A stretch of 64,000 bases of DNA from JAFKKS01 sp050187875. GTDB lineage: Bacteria; Pseudomonadota; Alphaproteobacteria; Rhizobiales; Xanthobacteraceae. The DNA lies in assembly GCA_050187875.1 (NCBI GenBank), contig JBFWXB010000022.1, positions 1 to 64,000 of the forward strand, in the 5' to 3' direction. Each line of letters begins with the position of its first letter. The stretch's first letter is position 1. Below the pieces are notes generated by a model. That model saw only the letters and a program-made list of their open reading frames with translations. It had not been told where the DNA came from and searched no databases. Positions 8,093 through 16,234 of the stretch are shown piece by piece. The position numbers and the translations under genes are program-made.

Positions 8093-9229
8093 TCAATCGA
8101 CGATGACGGCGATCCGGTGCATCGGATTGGCGCCGTAGCCTTGCGGATTCCAATTCGCCGGCACGTGCGGCTGCGCGACGCCGTTGATGTCGGTCGCGCG
8201 CGCCCAGATCTGATAATAGCCGGCCGCCGGCCGCGCGATCGTCGCGGTCCAGCGGTGCCAGTCGTAGGCGTTGCGTTGCGGCAGCAAGGTTGCCGGTTGC
8301 CATGTCGCGCCGTAGTCGATCGAGACGTCGACGCGCGCAACGTCGATATCTCCCGCCCAGGCGGCGCCATGCACCGCGACGTGCGAGGCGCCCGCCGGCA
8401 ATGTCGCGCCGTCATGCGGGCTGGTGATGATCGAGCGCACCGGCATCGATTCGAGATCGCGCAGGTTGTCGGGATCGGGCGTGCTGCCGGGCACGACGGG
8501 CCGGATCGGCACGCGGTAGCTGGTCATGCCTTTCTCGTCGTGGCGGCGGTCGCGCACCCAGACGCGCGTCAGCCACTTCGACGACACCGAGCCTGGCCAG
8601 CCGGGAATGACGAGACGCAGCGGGAAGCCGTGGATCGGCGGCAGGGGCGCGCCGTTGATCGCCCACGCGACCAGGTTGTTCTCGTCGAGCGCTTTCGCGA
8701 TCGGCACGCCGCGCGACATCGCCTGCTTGGCCGGATCTTTCAGGTCGCGGTCGGCGCCGTAATGGCCGGTGAACACGGCGGACGGTTTGACGCCGGCGGC
8801 GAGAAGAAGGTCGCGCAACCGCACGCCCGTCCATTGCGCGCAGCCGACGCCGCCATTGGTCCAGGCATTGCCGGCGGCCGGCGGATCGTAGAACGAGCGT
8901 CCGTTGCCGCCGCATTCGAGCACGAGGTGGCGCGTCACATGCTCGAAGCGTGACTGGATTTCGTCGAGCGTCAGCGCCAGCGGCGTCTCGACTTCGCCGT
9001 CGATGGTGAGCGTCCACGCCAGCGGATCGGTTGCCGGCTCCGGAATCGTCCCGTTGTTGCGGATGAAGAACTTTTCCGTCGGCGTCGTCTCGTCGTCGAG
9101 GTGATGCGCCGGCGTTTCCACGACCAGCGGCGTGTCGCCGAGCGGCGTGAGCGTGGCGCTCTTGCCGGGATGGACGATCGACACGGACGAATCCTGCCGG
9201 TTCAGCATCTCGTCTCTGCGGCCCGTCAC
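8093..9229 (-). CDS. Second sulfite-oxidase-family molybdopterin protein
   Basis: A 378-residue member of the sulfite oxidase fold with probable Mo-ligand Cys106 in HLVLECGGNGRSF. GVGCAQWTGVRLRDLL, IHGFPLRLVIPGWPGSVSSKW and the C-terminal dimerisation domain (DVARVDVSIDYGATW) are also present. No Tat or Sec signal is visible, unlike the SorA-like neighbour 129 bp downstream, so it may be cytosolic or the start may be misplaced. I used GTG 9229. The frame stays open upstream to a stop at 9338 and encodes a KADAA-type repeat, but has no ATG, GTG or TTG there. No cytochrome partner of its own is adjacent. Its substrate may differ from sulfite. Confidence 0.82.
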   Translation of the reverse strand: MTGRRDEMLNRQDSSVSIVHPGKSATLTPLGDTPLVVETPAHHLDDETTPTEKFFIRNNGTIPEPATDPLAWTLTIDGEVETPLALTLDEIQSRFEHVTRHLVLECGGNGRSFYDPPAAGNAWTNGGVGCAQWTGVRLRDLLLAAGVKPSAVFTGHYGADRDLKDPAKQAMSRGVPIAKALDENNLVAWAINGAPLPPIHGFPLRLVIPGWPGSVSSKWLTRVWVRDRRHDEKGMTSYRVPIRPVVPGSTPDPDNLRDLESMPVRSIITSPHDGATLPAGASHVAVHGAAWAGDIDVARVDVSIDYGATWQPATLLPQRNAYDWHRWTATIARPAAGYYQIWARATDINGVAQPHVPANWNPQGYGANPMHRIAVIVD

Positions 9230-9253
9230 GAAAGGGAACGCAGGAGACTTCGC

Positions 9254-9292
9254 ATCGGCTTTGGCAGCATCGGCTTTGGCAGCGTCGGCTTT
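9254..9292. repeat. 15-bp tandem repeat, about 2.6 units
   Basis: ATCGGCTTTGGCAGC is repeated head to tail. On the minus strand it would encode Lys-Ala-Asp-Ala-Ala repeats in frame with the downstream sulfite-oxidase-family gene. It may be an unannotated N-terminal extension or a non-coding slippage tract. Confidence 0.7.
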
Positions 9293-9389
9293 GTTCGTGT
9301 CATCCGCACCTCGGCGTTCGAGAACTGGCCCCTTCGCTCACGACGTCCCGGTCCCTGATTAGGTTCCGTGGCGACTTGCGACATGCCAA

Positions 9390-9502
9390 GAGCGGGATGA
9401 GGAAAAGTGGGGAGTGGTTTTCCGCCCGCATCCCGCTCCAAATATTACGTATCGATCACGTTCGTGACTTTGGATCGATTCGATCTAACGACGTCGTGAT
9501 CT
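9390..9502 (+). repeat. RIME-like double-hairpin repeat, copy 1
   Basis: The first half is a hairpin: GAGCGGGATGAGGAAAA pairs with TTTTCCGCCCGCATCCCGCTC. The second half normally pairs GATCACG...GATTTTGGATCG with its complement. In this copy the second palindrome is degenerate (GACTTTGGATCGATTCGATCTAACGACGTCGTGATCT). The same element recurs at 10065, 12376, 22848 and 61413. I call it RIME-like from the two-palindrome design. Confidence 0.85.
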
Positions 9503-9557
9503 AGCATGCCGTATTTGCATCGCGTCCGAAAAGGGGCTGCCGCCTTATGCCTCAGCC

Positions 9558-9734
9558 GTCATTCCGGGCGAGCGCGAAGCGCGAGACCTGGAACCTAGAC
9601 TCCGCATCGCTGAAGCGAGGCACAGCCGCGGCTGCATCCTCGAATATGGGACACGTCAGCCCTTCGTTTTCATCCGCAATGATGATGATTCTGGGTTCCG
9701 GCTCGCGGCGGCTGCGCCGCCTTGGCCGGAATGA
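9558..9734. repeat. Palindromic repeat, 'GTCATTCCGGGGC' family
   Basis: It begins GTCATTCCGGGCGAGCGCGAAGCGCG and ends GGTTCCGGCTCGCGGCGGCTGCGCC then GGCCGGAATGAC, so the two ends are complementary. Related copies lie at 17877-17925, 21490-21560 and 32877-33051. No gene is present from 9340 to 10342; this is one of its four repeat blocks. Confidence 0.65.
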
Positions 9735-9783
9735 CCACGGAGAGCTTGACGTGTGATAGGAAAATATGCATATCGAGGTGTGC

Positions 9784-10000
9784 TCCACCGCGTCTCGAGG
9801 CGATGGAGCAGCGGCTTCGAAAGGAGCCGCGATGGAGCGCCGGGAGGCGCTGGGCCTCCGATCGCAAGGAGGCCCGCGCGCCCCGGATCAGGCTTCGCAA
9901 CCCTGGTCCGAATCCGGCGCGCATGAGCGCGTCTCGCAAACCCGCTGAGGGGCCTCGCAAGCCCCTGGCGCCTCCCGGCGCTCCATCCCCCTTTCGGGGA
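9784..10000. other. Cluster of stem-loops with shared TCGCAA loops (possible structured RNA or repeat)
   Basis: An outer 20-bp perfect stem (9831-9850 with 9968-9987) encloses at least three further hairpins: 9852-9859/9868-9875 (GGGCCTCC/GGAGGCCC), one centred near 9894 (CGGATCAGG/CCTGGTCCG with one wobble) and 9948-9953/9961-9966 (AGGGGC/GCCCCT). Each of these loops contains TCGCAA. A weaker stem near 9926-9946 also loops TCTCGCAAA. Two hairpins precede the outer stem (9784-9807 and 9811-9830) and one follows it (9986-10000). No convincing protein is encoded. The overall shape is a multi-branched junction. Confidence 0.6.
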
Positions 10001-10064
10001 AACGGAGAAAGGGATCCTCGGCGCGCCCGGCGCCGTAACTCTCGGGCCGATGACGCGTGCCTTT

Positions 10065-10176
10065 AGATCACGATGATTTTGGATCGAATCGATCCAAAGT
10101 CATGAACGTGGTCGATTCTCATAACTTGGAGCGGGATGCGGGCGGAAACCGCTCCACGCTTTTCCTCGTCCCGCTC
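10065..10176 (-). repeat. RIME-like double-hairpin repeat, copy 2 (inverted)
   Basis: It reads AGATCACGATGATTTTGGATCG ... (in part) and then GGAGCGGGATGCGGGCGGAAA ... CTCGTCCCGCTC, i.e. the reverse complement order of copy 1. With copy 1 it brackets the stem-loop cluster at 9784-10000, so the interval 9390-10176 has RIME-like elements in opposite orientation at its two ends. Confidence 0.85.
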
Positions 10177-10216
10177 TTAGTCCGCCGGGCTTCTTTCTCT
10201 CCCTTGCTCGCTTTAT

Positions 10217-10318
10217 GCCGCGCATCCACGTCTTCCTCTATGCGGCACGCAAGACGTGGATGGCCGGGACAAGAGGGCGTTCACGCCCGTCTTCGGCGGG
10301 CTATGCCCGGCCATGACG
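10217..10318. repeat. Palindromic repeat, 'GCGCATCCACGTCTT' family
   Basis: The arms are GCATCCACGTCTT and AAGACGTGGATGGC, with a second inner palindrome CGTTCACGCCCGTCTTCGGCGGGC. It ends ATGCCCGGCCATGACGAC. It lies immediately downstream of leuB (minus strand) and could stabilise or terminate that message. Confidence 0.6.
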
Positions 10319-10342
10319 ACGTCGGAAGAGCGAAATCGGCGC

Positions 10343-11455
10343 TCACGCCGCCAGCGCTTCCATCTCCTTCAGCACGGCGTCGCCCATGCCGGTGGTGCCG
10401 ACGACGGTCGCGCCGGGCGTCGCGATATCCGACGTGCGCAAGCCTTTCGCCAGCGCGGCCGCGATCGCGGCGTCGATCAGGTCCGCTTCCTTCAGCATGT
10501 TGAAGGAGTAGCGCAGCGCCATCGCGAACGACGCCAGCATCGCGATCGGGTTGGCGACGCCCTTGCCGGCGATGTCGGGCGCGGAGCCGTGCACCGGCTC
10601 GTACAGCGCCTTGCGCTTCTTCGTTTTCGGATCGACGTCGCCGAGCGAAGCCGACGGCAGCATGCCGAGCGAGCCCGTCAGCATCGCCGCGACGTCGGAG
10701 AGCATGTCGCCGAACAGGTTGTCGGCGACGATCACGTCGAACTGCTTCGGGTTGCGCACGAGCTGCATGCCGAGCGCGTCGGCGAGCTGGTGCTCGAGTT
10801 CGACGTCGGGGAATTCGCGCTTGTGCACGTCGCGCATCACCTCGTTCCAGAGCACACCCGTCTTCATCACGTTGCGCTTCTCGGTCGAGGTCACCTTGTT
10901 GCGCCGCTTGCGCGCCAGCTCGAAGCCGACGCGGCCGATGCGCTCGATCTCGTAGGTGTCGTAGACCTGCGTGTCGACGGCGCGCTTCTGCCCGTTGCCG
11001 AGATCGGTGATCGTTTTCGGTTCGCCGAAATAAACGCCGCCGGTGAGTTCGCGCAGGATGATGATGTCGAGGCCGTCGATCGCCTCGCGCTTCAGGCTCG
11101 AGGAATCGGCGAGCGCCGGATAGCAGATCGCCGGGCGGATATTGGCGTAGAGCCCGAGGTCCTTGCGCAGGCGCAGCAGGCCCGCTTCCGGGCGCTTCTC
11201 GTATTCGACGCCGTCCCATTTCGGGCCGCCGACCGAGCCGAAGATCACGGCGTCCGCCGCGCTCGCCTTCGCGACGGTCTCGTCGGTGACCGGGATGCCG
11301 TGCGCATCGATGGCGCAGCCGCCGACCAGCGCCTCTTCGGTCTCGAAGGTTCCCATGCCGTGCTTGTTCATCCAGTCGATCAGGCGCTTCACCTCGCCCA
11401 CGACTTCGGGGCCGATGCCGTCGCCGCCGGCCAGCAGCAGTTTATGGGTCGCCAT
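10343..11455 (-). CDS. leuB: 3-isopropylmalate dehydrogenase
   Basis: A 370-residue NAD-dependent enzyme that oxidatively decarboxylates (2R,3S)-3-isopropylmalate in leucine synthesis. ATG 11455 (MATHKLLLAGGDGIGPEVV) has AGGAG 8-9 bases upstream; the longer in-frame start adds an unlikely 18-residue leader. Family marks are the first-strand GDGIGPEV, the substrate-binding REAIDGLDIIILRELTGGVYFG region, and NLFGDMLSDVAAMLTGSLGMLPSAS with the metal-binding Asp residues, then EPVHGSAPDIAGKG (NAD site). The usual Hyphomicrobiales neighbours leuCD are not in view. Confidence 0.97.
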   Translation of the reverse strand: MATHKLLLAGGDGIGPEVVGEVKRLIDWMNKHGMGTFETEEALVGGCAIDAHGIPVTDETVAKASAADAVIFGSVGGPKWDGVEYEKRPEAGLLRLRKDLGLYANIRPAICYPALADSSSLKREAIDGLDIIILRELTGGVYFGEPKTITDLGNGQKRAVDTQVYDTYEIERIGRVGFELARKRRNKVTSTEKRNVMKTGVLWNEVMRDVHKREFPDVELEHQLADALGMQLVRNPKQFDVIVADNLFGDMLSDVAAMLTGSLGMLPSASLGDVDPKTKKRKALYEPVHGSAPDIAGKGVANPIAMLASFAMALRYSFNMLKEADLIDAAIAAALAKGLRTSDIATPGATVVGTTGMGDAVLKEMEALAA

Positions 11456-11654
11456 CGTGTCGTCTCCTCGCCTGATGCGCTTCACGTCATGCGCGCCCGC
11501 GGGCGGCACCCATCCCTTAAGAAGCAGTCATGCGCGATGGGAGACCGGTGGGCCGGTCACGACGGGTGCCGATTGCTATCGGGCGCGCGGCGGCTTGGCA
11601 AGAAGCCGCGCGGCGGCGGCATTTGTGCTATGCGATGTCGGGTTCAGGGCGGGG

Positions 11655-12386
11655 GTGCAGGTGCGCGGACGGTGGCTTGGCCGCATCGGGGTGCTGACGA
11701 CGCGCGAGTTCTGGAGTTTCCGCGTCATCCACGCGGTGCTCGGCGGACTTTTGACCGTCGGCGCGGCCTGCTCGGCGATTGTCGTCGACCGGACGGTCAG
11801 TGCGCGCATCAAGGAGGCCGACGACGGCATCGCGCGGGCGCAGGAGCGGATCGGCAGCATCGAGCGCACCCTCGCGCAGTTTCGCATCGTGCAGAGCAAC
11901 GGTGTGATGCTGGGAGCGCTCTCGCAGGGCGAGACGCTGCGCGCCGACTATCGCCGGCCCTATATCGAGCTGATGTTCACGCTGCGGCGCGGACCGACGC
12001 TGGCCATGCTGGGCGAGCTTTACAACCACGACCTCAAGACGTTCCAGGCGGAGCGCGAGGCCTTCACACAGAAGATCGACGCCGCCATCGCGCCCGATGC
12101 GTCGCGTCAGAGTTGGGCCGACGTACTCGCGTTCGAGATGTCGCGCGAGAGTAAGCTCATGGGTCTGCAGGATGCGTTTCGCGATACACTGTTCAAGCTG
12201 AAGGCGCGCAAACGTGCCGACGAAGCGACGCTGAGCACGGCGACGCTTTCGGCTTTCGTCGTGCAGCAGATCGGCTTCGTCGTCGTGCTGATGGCGGGGC
12301 TTCTCTATCAATATGGCCGTCCGCCAGAGCCGGCGCCGTCCGGGCCCGGCAAGTCCGAGGATCGCGCGGCGGCAAGAGCGGGATGA
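11655..12386 (+). CDS. Two-pass membrane protein of unknown function
   Basis: About 243 residues with one membrane segment near the start (FRVIHAVLGGLLTVGAACSAIVV) and one near the end (TLSAFVVQQIGFVVVLMAGLLYQYG). Between them is a roughly 150-residue, helix-rich periplasmic loop (EADDGIARAQERIGSIERTL and onwards). The topology resembles small sensor or 4-helix-bundle input domains without any output domain. The start is uncertain: I used GTG 11655; GTG 11661 and GTG 11688 are alternatives. The last codons and the stop are formed by the RIME-like repeat that begins at 12376, so the C-terminus has been fixed by repeat insertion. Confidence 0.6.
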   Translation: MQVRGRWLGRIGVLTTREFWSFRVIHAVLGGLLTVGAACSAIVVDRTVSARIKEADDGIARAQERIGSIERTLAQFRIVQSNGVMLGALSQGETLRADYRRPYIELMFTLRRGPTLAMLGELYNHDLKTFQAEREAFTQKIDAAIAPDASRQSWADVLAFEMSRESKLMGLQDAFRDTLFKLKARKRADEATLSTATLSAFVVQQIGFVVVLMAGLLYQYGRPPEPAPSGPGKSEDRAAARAG

Positions 12387-12488
12387 GGAAAAGTGTGCAG
12401 CGGTTTTCCGCCCGCATCCCGCTCTAAAATATGAGAATTGATCACGTTCATGATTTTGGATCGATCCGATCCAAAATCATCGTGATCT
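12376..12488 (+). repeat. RIME-like double-hairpin repeat, copy 3
   Basis: A full copy with both hairpins: GAGCGGGATGAGGAAAA...TTTTCCGCCCGCATCCCGCTC, then GATTTTGGATCGATCCGATCCAAAATC. It overlaps the last 11 bp of the membrane protein gene and touches the end of the LysR gene, so it lies between two convergent genes where it could block read-through both ways. Confidence 0.9.
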
Positions 12489-13377
12489 ATGGCGTGACGG
12501 CGCGCATGTGCTCGACGAGCTGGCGCGCATAGGGCGCGAGCGCGTCGATGTTGCGCACGCAGATGGTGAGCTCGCGCTGCGCCCACGGGTCGTTCAGGTC
12601 GACGGAATTGATCGCCATCGCCTTCTCCGCCCAGCGCACCGTCGTCTCCGGCACGATGCCGACGCCGACATTGCGTTCCACCAGCCGGCAGACGGCGTCG
12701 AAGCTGCGCAGTTGCACCCGCAGCCGCAACGGCCGCCCGATGCGGCTTGCCTTGCTGGCGAGGAAGCGCTGCAGCGCGCTCGCCCGGTCGAGGCCGACGA
12801 AGTCGTAATCGAGCACCTCGGCGAAGCTGATGTTGTTGCGTTCCGCCAGCGGGTGATTGCGCGCCACCACCAGCACGAAGCGGTCGCTGCGGAACGGATA
12901 GGTGGTCAGCCGGCTCGCATCCACGGTGCCGGCGACGATTCCGATGTCCGCGCCGCCCTCGGCGATCAGACCGACGATCTCGTCGGAGAGCCGCTCCTCG
13001 AGGTCGATGCTGACCTGCGGGTGCTCCGCCAGGAAAGAGCTCAGCGTCTCGGGTAGGAATTCAGTCAGCGCGTTGGTGTTGGAGAGGATGTGGACCTGCC
13101 CCGCGAGCCCGCCGGCATAGGCGCCGAGGTCCTCGCGCAGGCGTTCGGCCTGGGCGAGGATCGCGCGCGCATGCTGCAGCAGGGTGCGGCCGGCCTGGGT
13201 CGGTGTCACCCCCTGGCGGCCGCGCGTGAGCAGGAGGGCGCCGAGCGCTTCCTCCATGTTGCGGACGCGGGTCGAGGCGGCCCCGAGGGCGAGGTTGGCC
13301 CGCGCCGCGCCGTGCGTGATGCTTCCGGCCTCGACGATATGCCGGAAGAGACTGAGGTCGGTGAGATCGAAACGCAT
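12487..13377 (-). CDS. LysR-family transcriptional regulator
   Basis: A 296-residue LysR regulator. ATG 13377 (MRFDLTDLSLFRHIVEAGS) gives the standard start; the longer frame adds nine residues. The winged HTH is at about residues 5-62 (SITHGAARANLALGAASTRVRNMEEALGA and so on; LLLTRGRQGVTPTQAG) followed by the effector-binding domain (TNALTEFLPETLSSFLAEHPQVSIDLEERLSDEIVG, then GADIGIVAG). It is divergent from sdhCDAB across a 232-bp spacer. LysR regulators commonly control the divergent operon, so control of succinate dehydrogenase is a reasonable but untested guess. Confidence 0.92.
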   Translation of the reverse strand: MRFDLTDLSLFRHIVEAGSITHGAARANLALGAASTRVRNMEEALGALLLTRGRQGVTPTQAGRTLLQHARAILAQAERLREDLGAYAGGLAGQVHILSNTNALTEFLPETLSSFLAEHPQVSIDLEERLSDEIVGLIAEGGADIGIVAGTVDASRLTTYPFRSDRFVLVVARNHPLAERNNISFAEVLDYDFVGLDRASALQRFLASKASRIGRPLRLRVQLRSFDAVCRLVERNVGVGIVPETTVRWAEKAMAINSVDLNDPWAQRELTICVRNIDALAPYARQLVEHMRAVTP

Positions 13378-13609
13378 GGGTGCTTTCGCGAAACGCGAAG
13401 GCACATTACGCCAAAGAGGGATTGTAAGCGAGGTTTTTGGGGCGCATGTTCGCTCCGGGCGAACCTGCGGTCCCTAGACGCGGGCTTGTCCATCCACCCG
13501 GAATTCGGCTGCCGCGAAAGTCGTTTCGACGAGCGGCTCCGGCCACCTCGGGTTTCGGATACGAACAATTCCAATAAGCGGTTCCGGCCGCCCTACGCTT
13601 GGTCCTCGC

Positions 13610-13999
13610 ATGTCCGACAGCCGACCTCTTTCACCGCATCTTTCGATCTACCGCATGACGCTGACGATGACGATGTCGATCGTGCATCGCATCACGGGCG
13701 GGGCGCTCTATTTCGGCGTCCTGCTGATGACCTGGTGGCTGCTCGCCGCCGCGTCCGGCCCGGCCGACTACGCCTCCTTCCAGGCGGCCGCCGGCTCATG
13801 GATCGGCAAGCTCGTGATCCTGCTCGCCACCTGGGCGCTGCTGCATCATCTTCTCGGTGGCGTCCGCCACCTTATCTGGGATCTCGGCTACGGCTTCGGC
13901 CCGGCGGAGCGTGAGTGGCTCACGCGCGCGACGCTGATCGGCTCGATCGGCCTGACCGTGATCCTCCTTGTCGTCTACCTGGCCTTGGGGCGCGGATGA
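13610..13999 (+). CDS. sdhC: Succinate dehydrogenase cytochrome b556 subunit
   Basis: A 129-residue inner-membrane anchor of complex II with three hydrophobic segments. The family signature RPLSPHLSIYRMTLTMTMSIVHRITG (in part) has the quinone-site Ser/Arg region and HRITG. LHHLLGGVRHLIWD carries the haem-ligand His. It starts at ATG 13610 and its TGA overlaps the sdhD ATG (ATGA at 13996-13999), giving translational coupling. It is the first gene of sdhC-D-A-FkbM-B. Confidence 0.96.
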   Translation: MSDSRPLSPHLSIYRMTLTMTMSIVHRITGGALYFGVLLMTWWLLAAASGPADYASFQAAAGSWIGKLVILLATWALLHHLLGGVRHLIWDLGYGFGPAEREWLTRATLIGSIGLTVILLVVYLALGRG

Positions 14000-14400
14000 G
14001 CACCACACAAAACAATTCGCAGGATATGCGCACGCCCGTCCGGCGCGTGCGCCATCTCGGCGCCGCGCATTCCGGCACGCGGCACTTCTGGCATCAGCGG
14101 CTCACCGCGGTCGCCGCCGTCCCGCTGACCCTGATCTTCATCGTGGTGGCGATGACGCTGATCGGGCGCAATCACGCCGCCGCCGTGCAGATTCTCGGCT
14201 CGCCGCTCGTCGCGATCGTGATGATGCTGTTCGTGTTCACGACCGTCTATCACATGTGGCTCGGCATGCAGGTGATCGTGGAGGACTACATCCATCACGA
14301 GTTCGGCAAGATCGCCTTGATCATGGGCAACACCTTCTTCTGTGTCGCAGTGGGCGTCGCTTGCGCGTTCGCGCTTCTGAAACTGAGCTTCGGAGTCTGA
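13996..14400 (+). CDS. sdhD: Succinate dehydrogenase membrane anchor subunit
   Basis: A 134-residue three-helix membrane subunit pairing with SdhC to bind haem and ubiquinone. MRTPVRRVRHLGAAHSGTRHFWHQRLTAVA is the typical alphaproteobacterial SdhD start; VYHMWLGMQVIVEDYIHHE contains the haem/quinone-side residues. I chose the ATG at 13996, which overlaps the sdhC stop, rather than the longer frame that would run back into sdhC. The sdhA start follows 4 bp after the stop. Confidence 0.96.
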   Translation: MSTTQNNSQDMRTPVRRVRHLGAAHSGTRHFWHQRLTAVAAVPLTLIFIVVAMTLIGRNHAAAVQILGSPLVAIVMMLFVFTTVYHMWLGMQVIVEDYIHHEFGKIALIMGNTFFCVAVGVACAFALLKLSFGV

Positions 14401-14404
14401 CGCT

Positions 14405-16234
14405 ATGGCCGGTAACGGCAAGACCAACGGAAACGGCCATGGCGCGCCGGCGGTGAACGGCCGCGCCTATCCGATCGAGGATCACACCTTCGACGTGGTG
14501 GTGGTCGGCGCCGGCGGCGCGGGCTTGCGCGCGGTCGTCGGCTGCAGCGAGGCCGGCCTGCGCACCGCCTGCGTGACGAAGGTGTTCCCGACGCGCTCGC
14601 ACACCGTTGCGGCGCAGGGCGGCATCGCCGCCGCGCTCGGCAATATGGGCGAGGACGATTGGCGCTGGCACATGTACGACACCGTCAAGGGGTCGGACTG
14701 GCTCGGCGATCAGGACGCCATCGAATACATGGTGCGCAACGCGCCGGCGGCGGTCTACGAGCTCGAGCATTGGGGCCTGCCGTTCTCGCGCCGCGAGGAC
14801 GGACGCATCTATCAGCGCCCGTTCGGCGGCATGACCACGCATTACGGCAAGGGCACCGCGCAGCGCACCTGCGCCGCGGCGGACCGCACCGGCCACGCCA
14901 TGCTGCACACGATGTACGGGCAGGCGGTGAAGCACAACGCCGAGTTCTTCATCGAATATTTCGCCATCGATCTCGTCATGGACAACGAAGGCCGCTGCCG
15001 CGGCGTCGTCGCGCTGAAGCTCGACGACGGCACGGTGCACCGCTTCATCGGGCAGACGACGATCCTGGCGACCGGCGGCTACGGCCGCGCTTACTTCTCC
15101 TGCACCTCGGCGCACACCTGCACCGGCGACGGCGGCGGCATGGCGCTACGCGCCGGGCTGCCGCTCGAGGACATGGAGTTCGTCCAGTTCCACCCGACCG
15201 GCATCTACGGCGCCGGCTGCCTGATCACCGAGGGCTCGCGCGGCGAGGGCGGCTATCTCGTCAACTCCGAGGGCGAGCGCTTCATGGAGCGCTATGCGCC
15301 GTCCGCGAAGGACCTCGCCTCGCGCGACGTCGTCTCGCGCGCGATGACCATCGAGATCCGCGAAGGCCGCGGCGTCGGCAAGGACAAGGACCACATCTAC
15401 CTGCACCTCGACCATCTCGATCCGAAGGTGCTGCACGAGCGGCTGCCGGGCATTTCCGAATCGGCGCGCATCTTCGCCGGCGTCGACGTGACGCGCGAGC
15501 CGATCCCGGTGCTGCCGACCGTGCACTATAATATGGGCGGCATCCCCACGAACTATCACGGCGAAGCGCGCCGCGATGCCGATACGCTGGTGCCCGGCCT
15601 GATGGCGCTCGGCGAAGCGGCGAGCGTGTCCGTGCACGGCGCCAACCGGCTCGGCTCGAACTCGCTGATCGATCTCGTCGTGTTCGGCCGCGCCGCGGCG
15701 CTGCGCTGCGCCGATGTGCTCACTCCCGGCGAGACTCAGGGCGAACTGCCGAAGGATTCCGCCGACCGCGCGCTGGCGCGGCTCGATCGCTTCCGGCACG
15801 CCTCCGGCGGCACGCCGACCGCGGAACTGCGCTTGAAGATGCAGAAGACCATGCAGACGAACTGCGCGGTGTTCCGCACCGGCGACGTGCTGCAGGAGGG
15901 CCACAAGCTCATTCATGACGTCTTCGCCAGCATCTCCGACGTCCATGTCACCGATCGGTCGCTGGTGTGGAATTCCGATCTCGTCGAGACGATGGAGTTC
16001 GACAACCTGATTTCGCAGGCCGTGGTCACCGTCGATTCCGCGCTCAACCGCACGGAAAGCCGCGGCGCCCACGCGCGCGAGGACTATCCCGATCGCGACG
16101 ACGCCAACTGGATGAAGCACACGCTCTCCTGGCTCGACGACAAGGGCAAGGTCACCCTGAATTATCGCCAGGTGCACAGCTACACCCTTTCGAACGACGT
16201 CGCGTATGTCGAGCCGAAGGCGCGGGTTTATTGA
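14405..16234 (+). CDS. sdhA: Succinate dehydrogenase flavoprotein subunit
   Basis: A 609-residue catalytic subunit. The dinucleotide-binding motif VVVVGAGGAGLRA spans residues 31-43. The covalent-FAD His is His66 in TRSHTVAAQGG. Active-site segments are HPTGIYGAGCLITEGSRGEGG, MNIEIREGRGVG-like TIEIREGRGVG, and NMGGIPTNYHGE. The C-terminal EYVEPKARVY-type ending (VAYVEPKARVY) is intact. Oxidises succinate to fumarate at the inner face of the cytoplasmic membrane. The stop TGA overlaps a TTG that opens the FkbM methyltransferase frame, an interruption not found in the textbook sdhCDAB order. Confidence 0.98.
   Translation: MAGNGKTNGNGHGAPAVNGRAYPIEDHTFDVVVVGAGGAGLRAVVGCSEAGLRTACVTKVFPTRSHTVAAQGGIAAALGNMGEDDWRWHMYDTVKGSDWLGDQDAIEYMVRNAPAAVYELEHWGLPFSRREDGRIYQRPFGGMTTHYGKGTAQRTCAAADRTGHAMLHTMYGQAVKHNAEFFIEYFAIDLVMDNEGRCRGVVALKLDDGTVHRFIGQTTILATGGYGRAYFSCTSAHTCTGDGGGMALRAGLPLEDMEFVQFHPTGIYGAGCLITEGSRGEGGYLVNSEGERFMERYAPSAKDLASRDVVSRAMTIEIREGRGVGKDKDHIYLHLDHLDPKVLHERLPGISESARIFAGVDVTREPIPVLPTVHYNMGGIPTNYHGEARRDADTLVPGLMALGEAASVSVHGANRLGSNSLIDLVVFGRAAALRCADVLTPGETQGELPKDSADRALARLDRFRHASGGTPTAELRLKMQKTMQTNCAVFRTGDVLQEGHKLIHDVFASISDVHVTDRSLVWNSDLVETMEFDNLISQAVVTVDSALNRTESRGAHAREDYPDRDDANWMKHTLSWLDDKGKVTLNYRQVHSYTLSNDVAYVEPKARVY

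Noticed and set aside
9766..9948. A 60-residue plus-strand frame in the hairpin cluster
   Set aside because: No ribosome site, composition dictated by the GC-rich hairpins, and no stable fold suggested; treated as part of a structured repeat.
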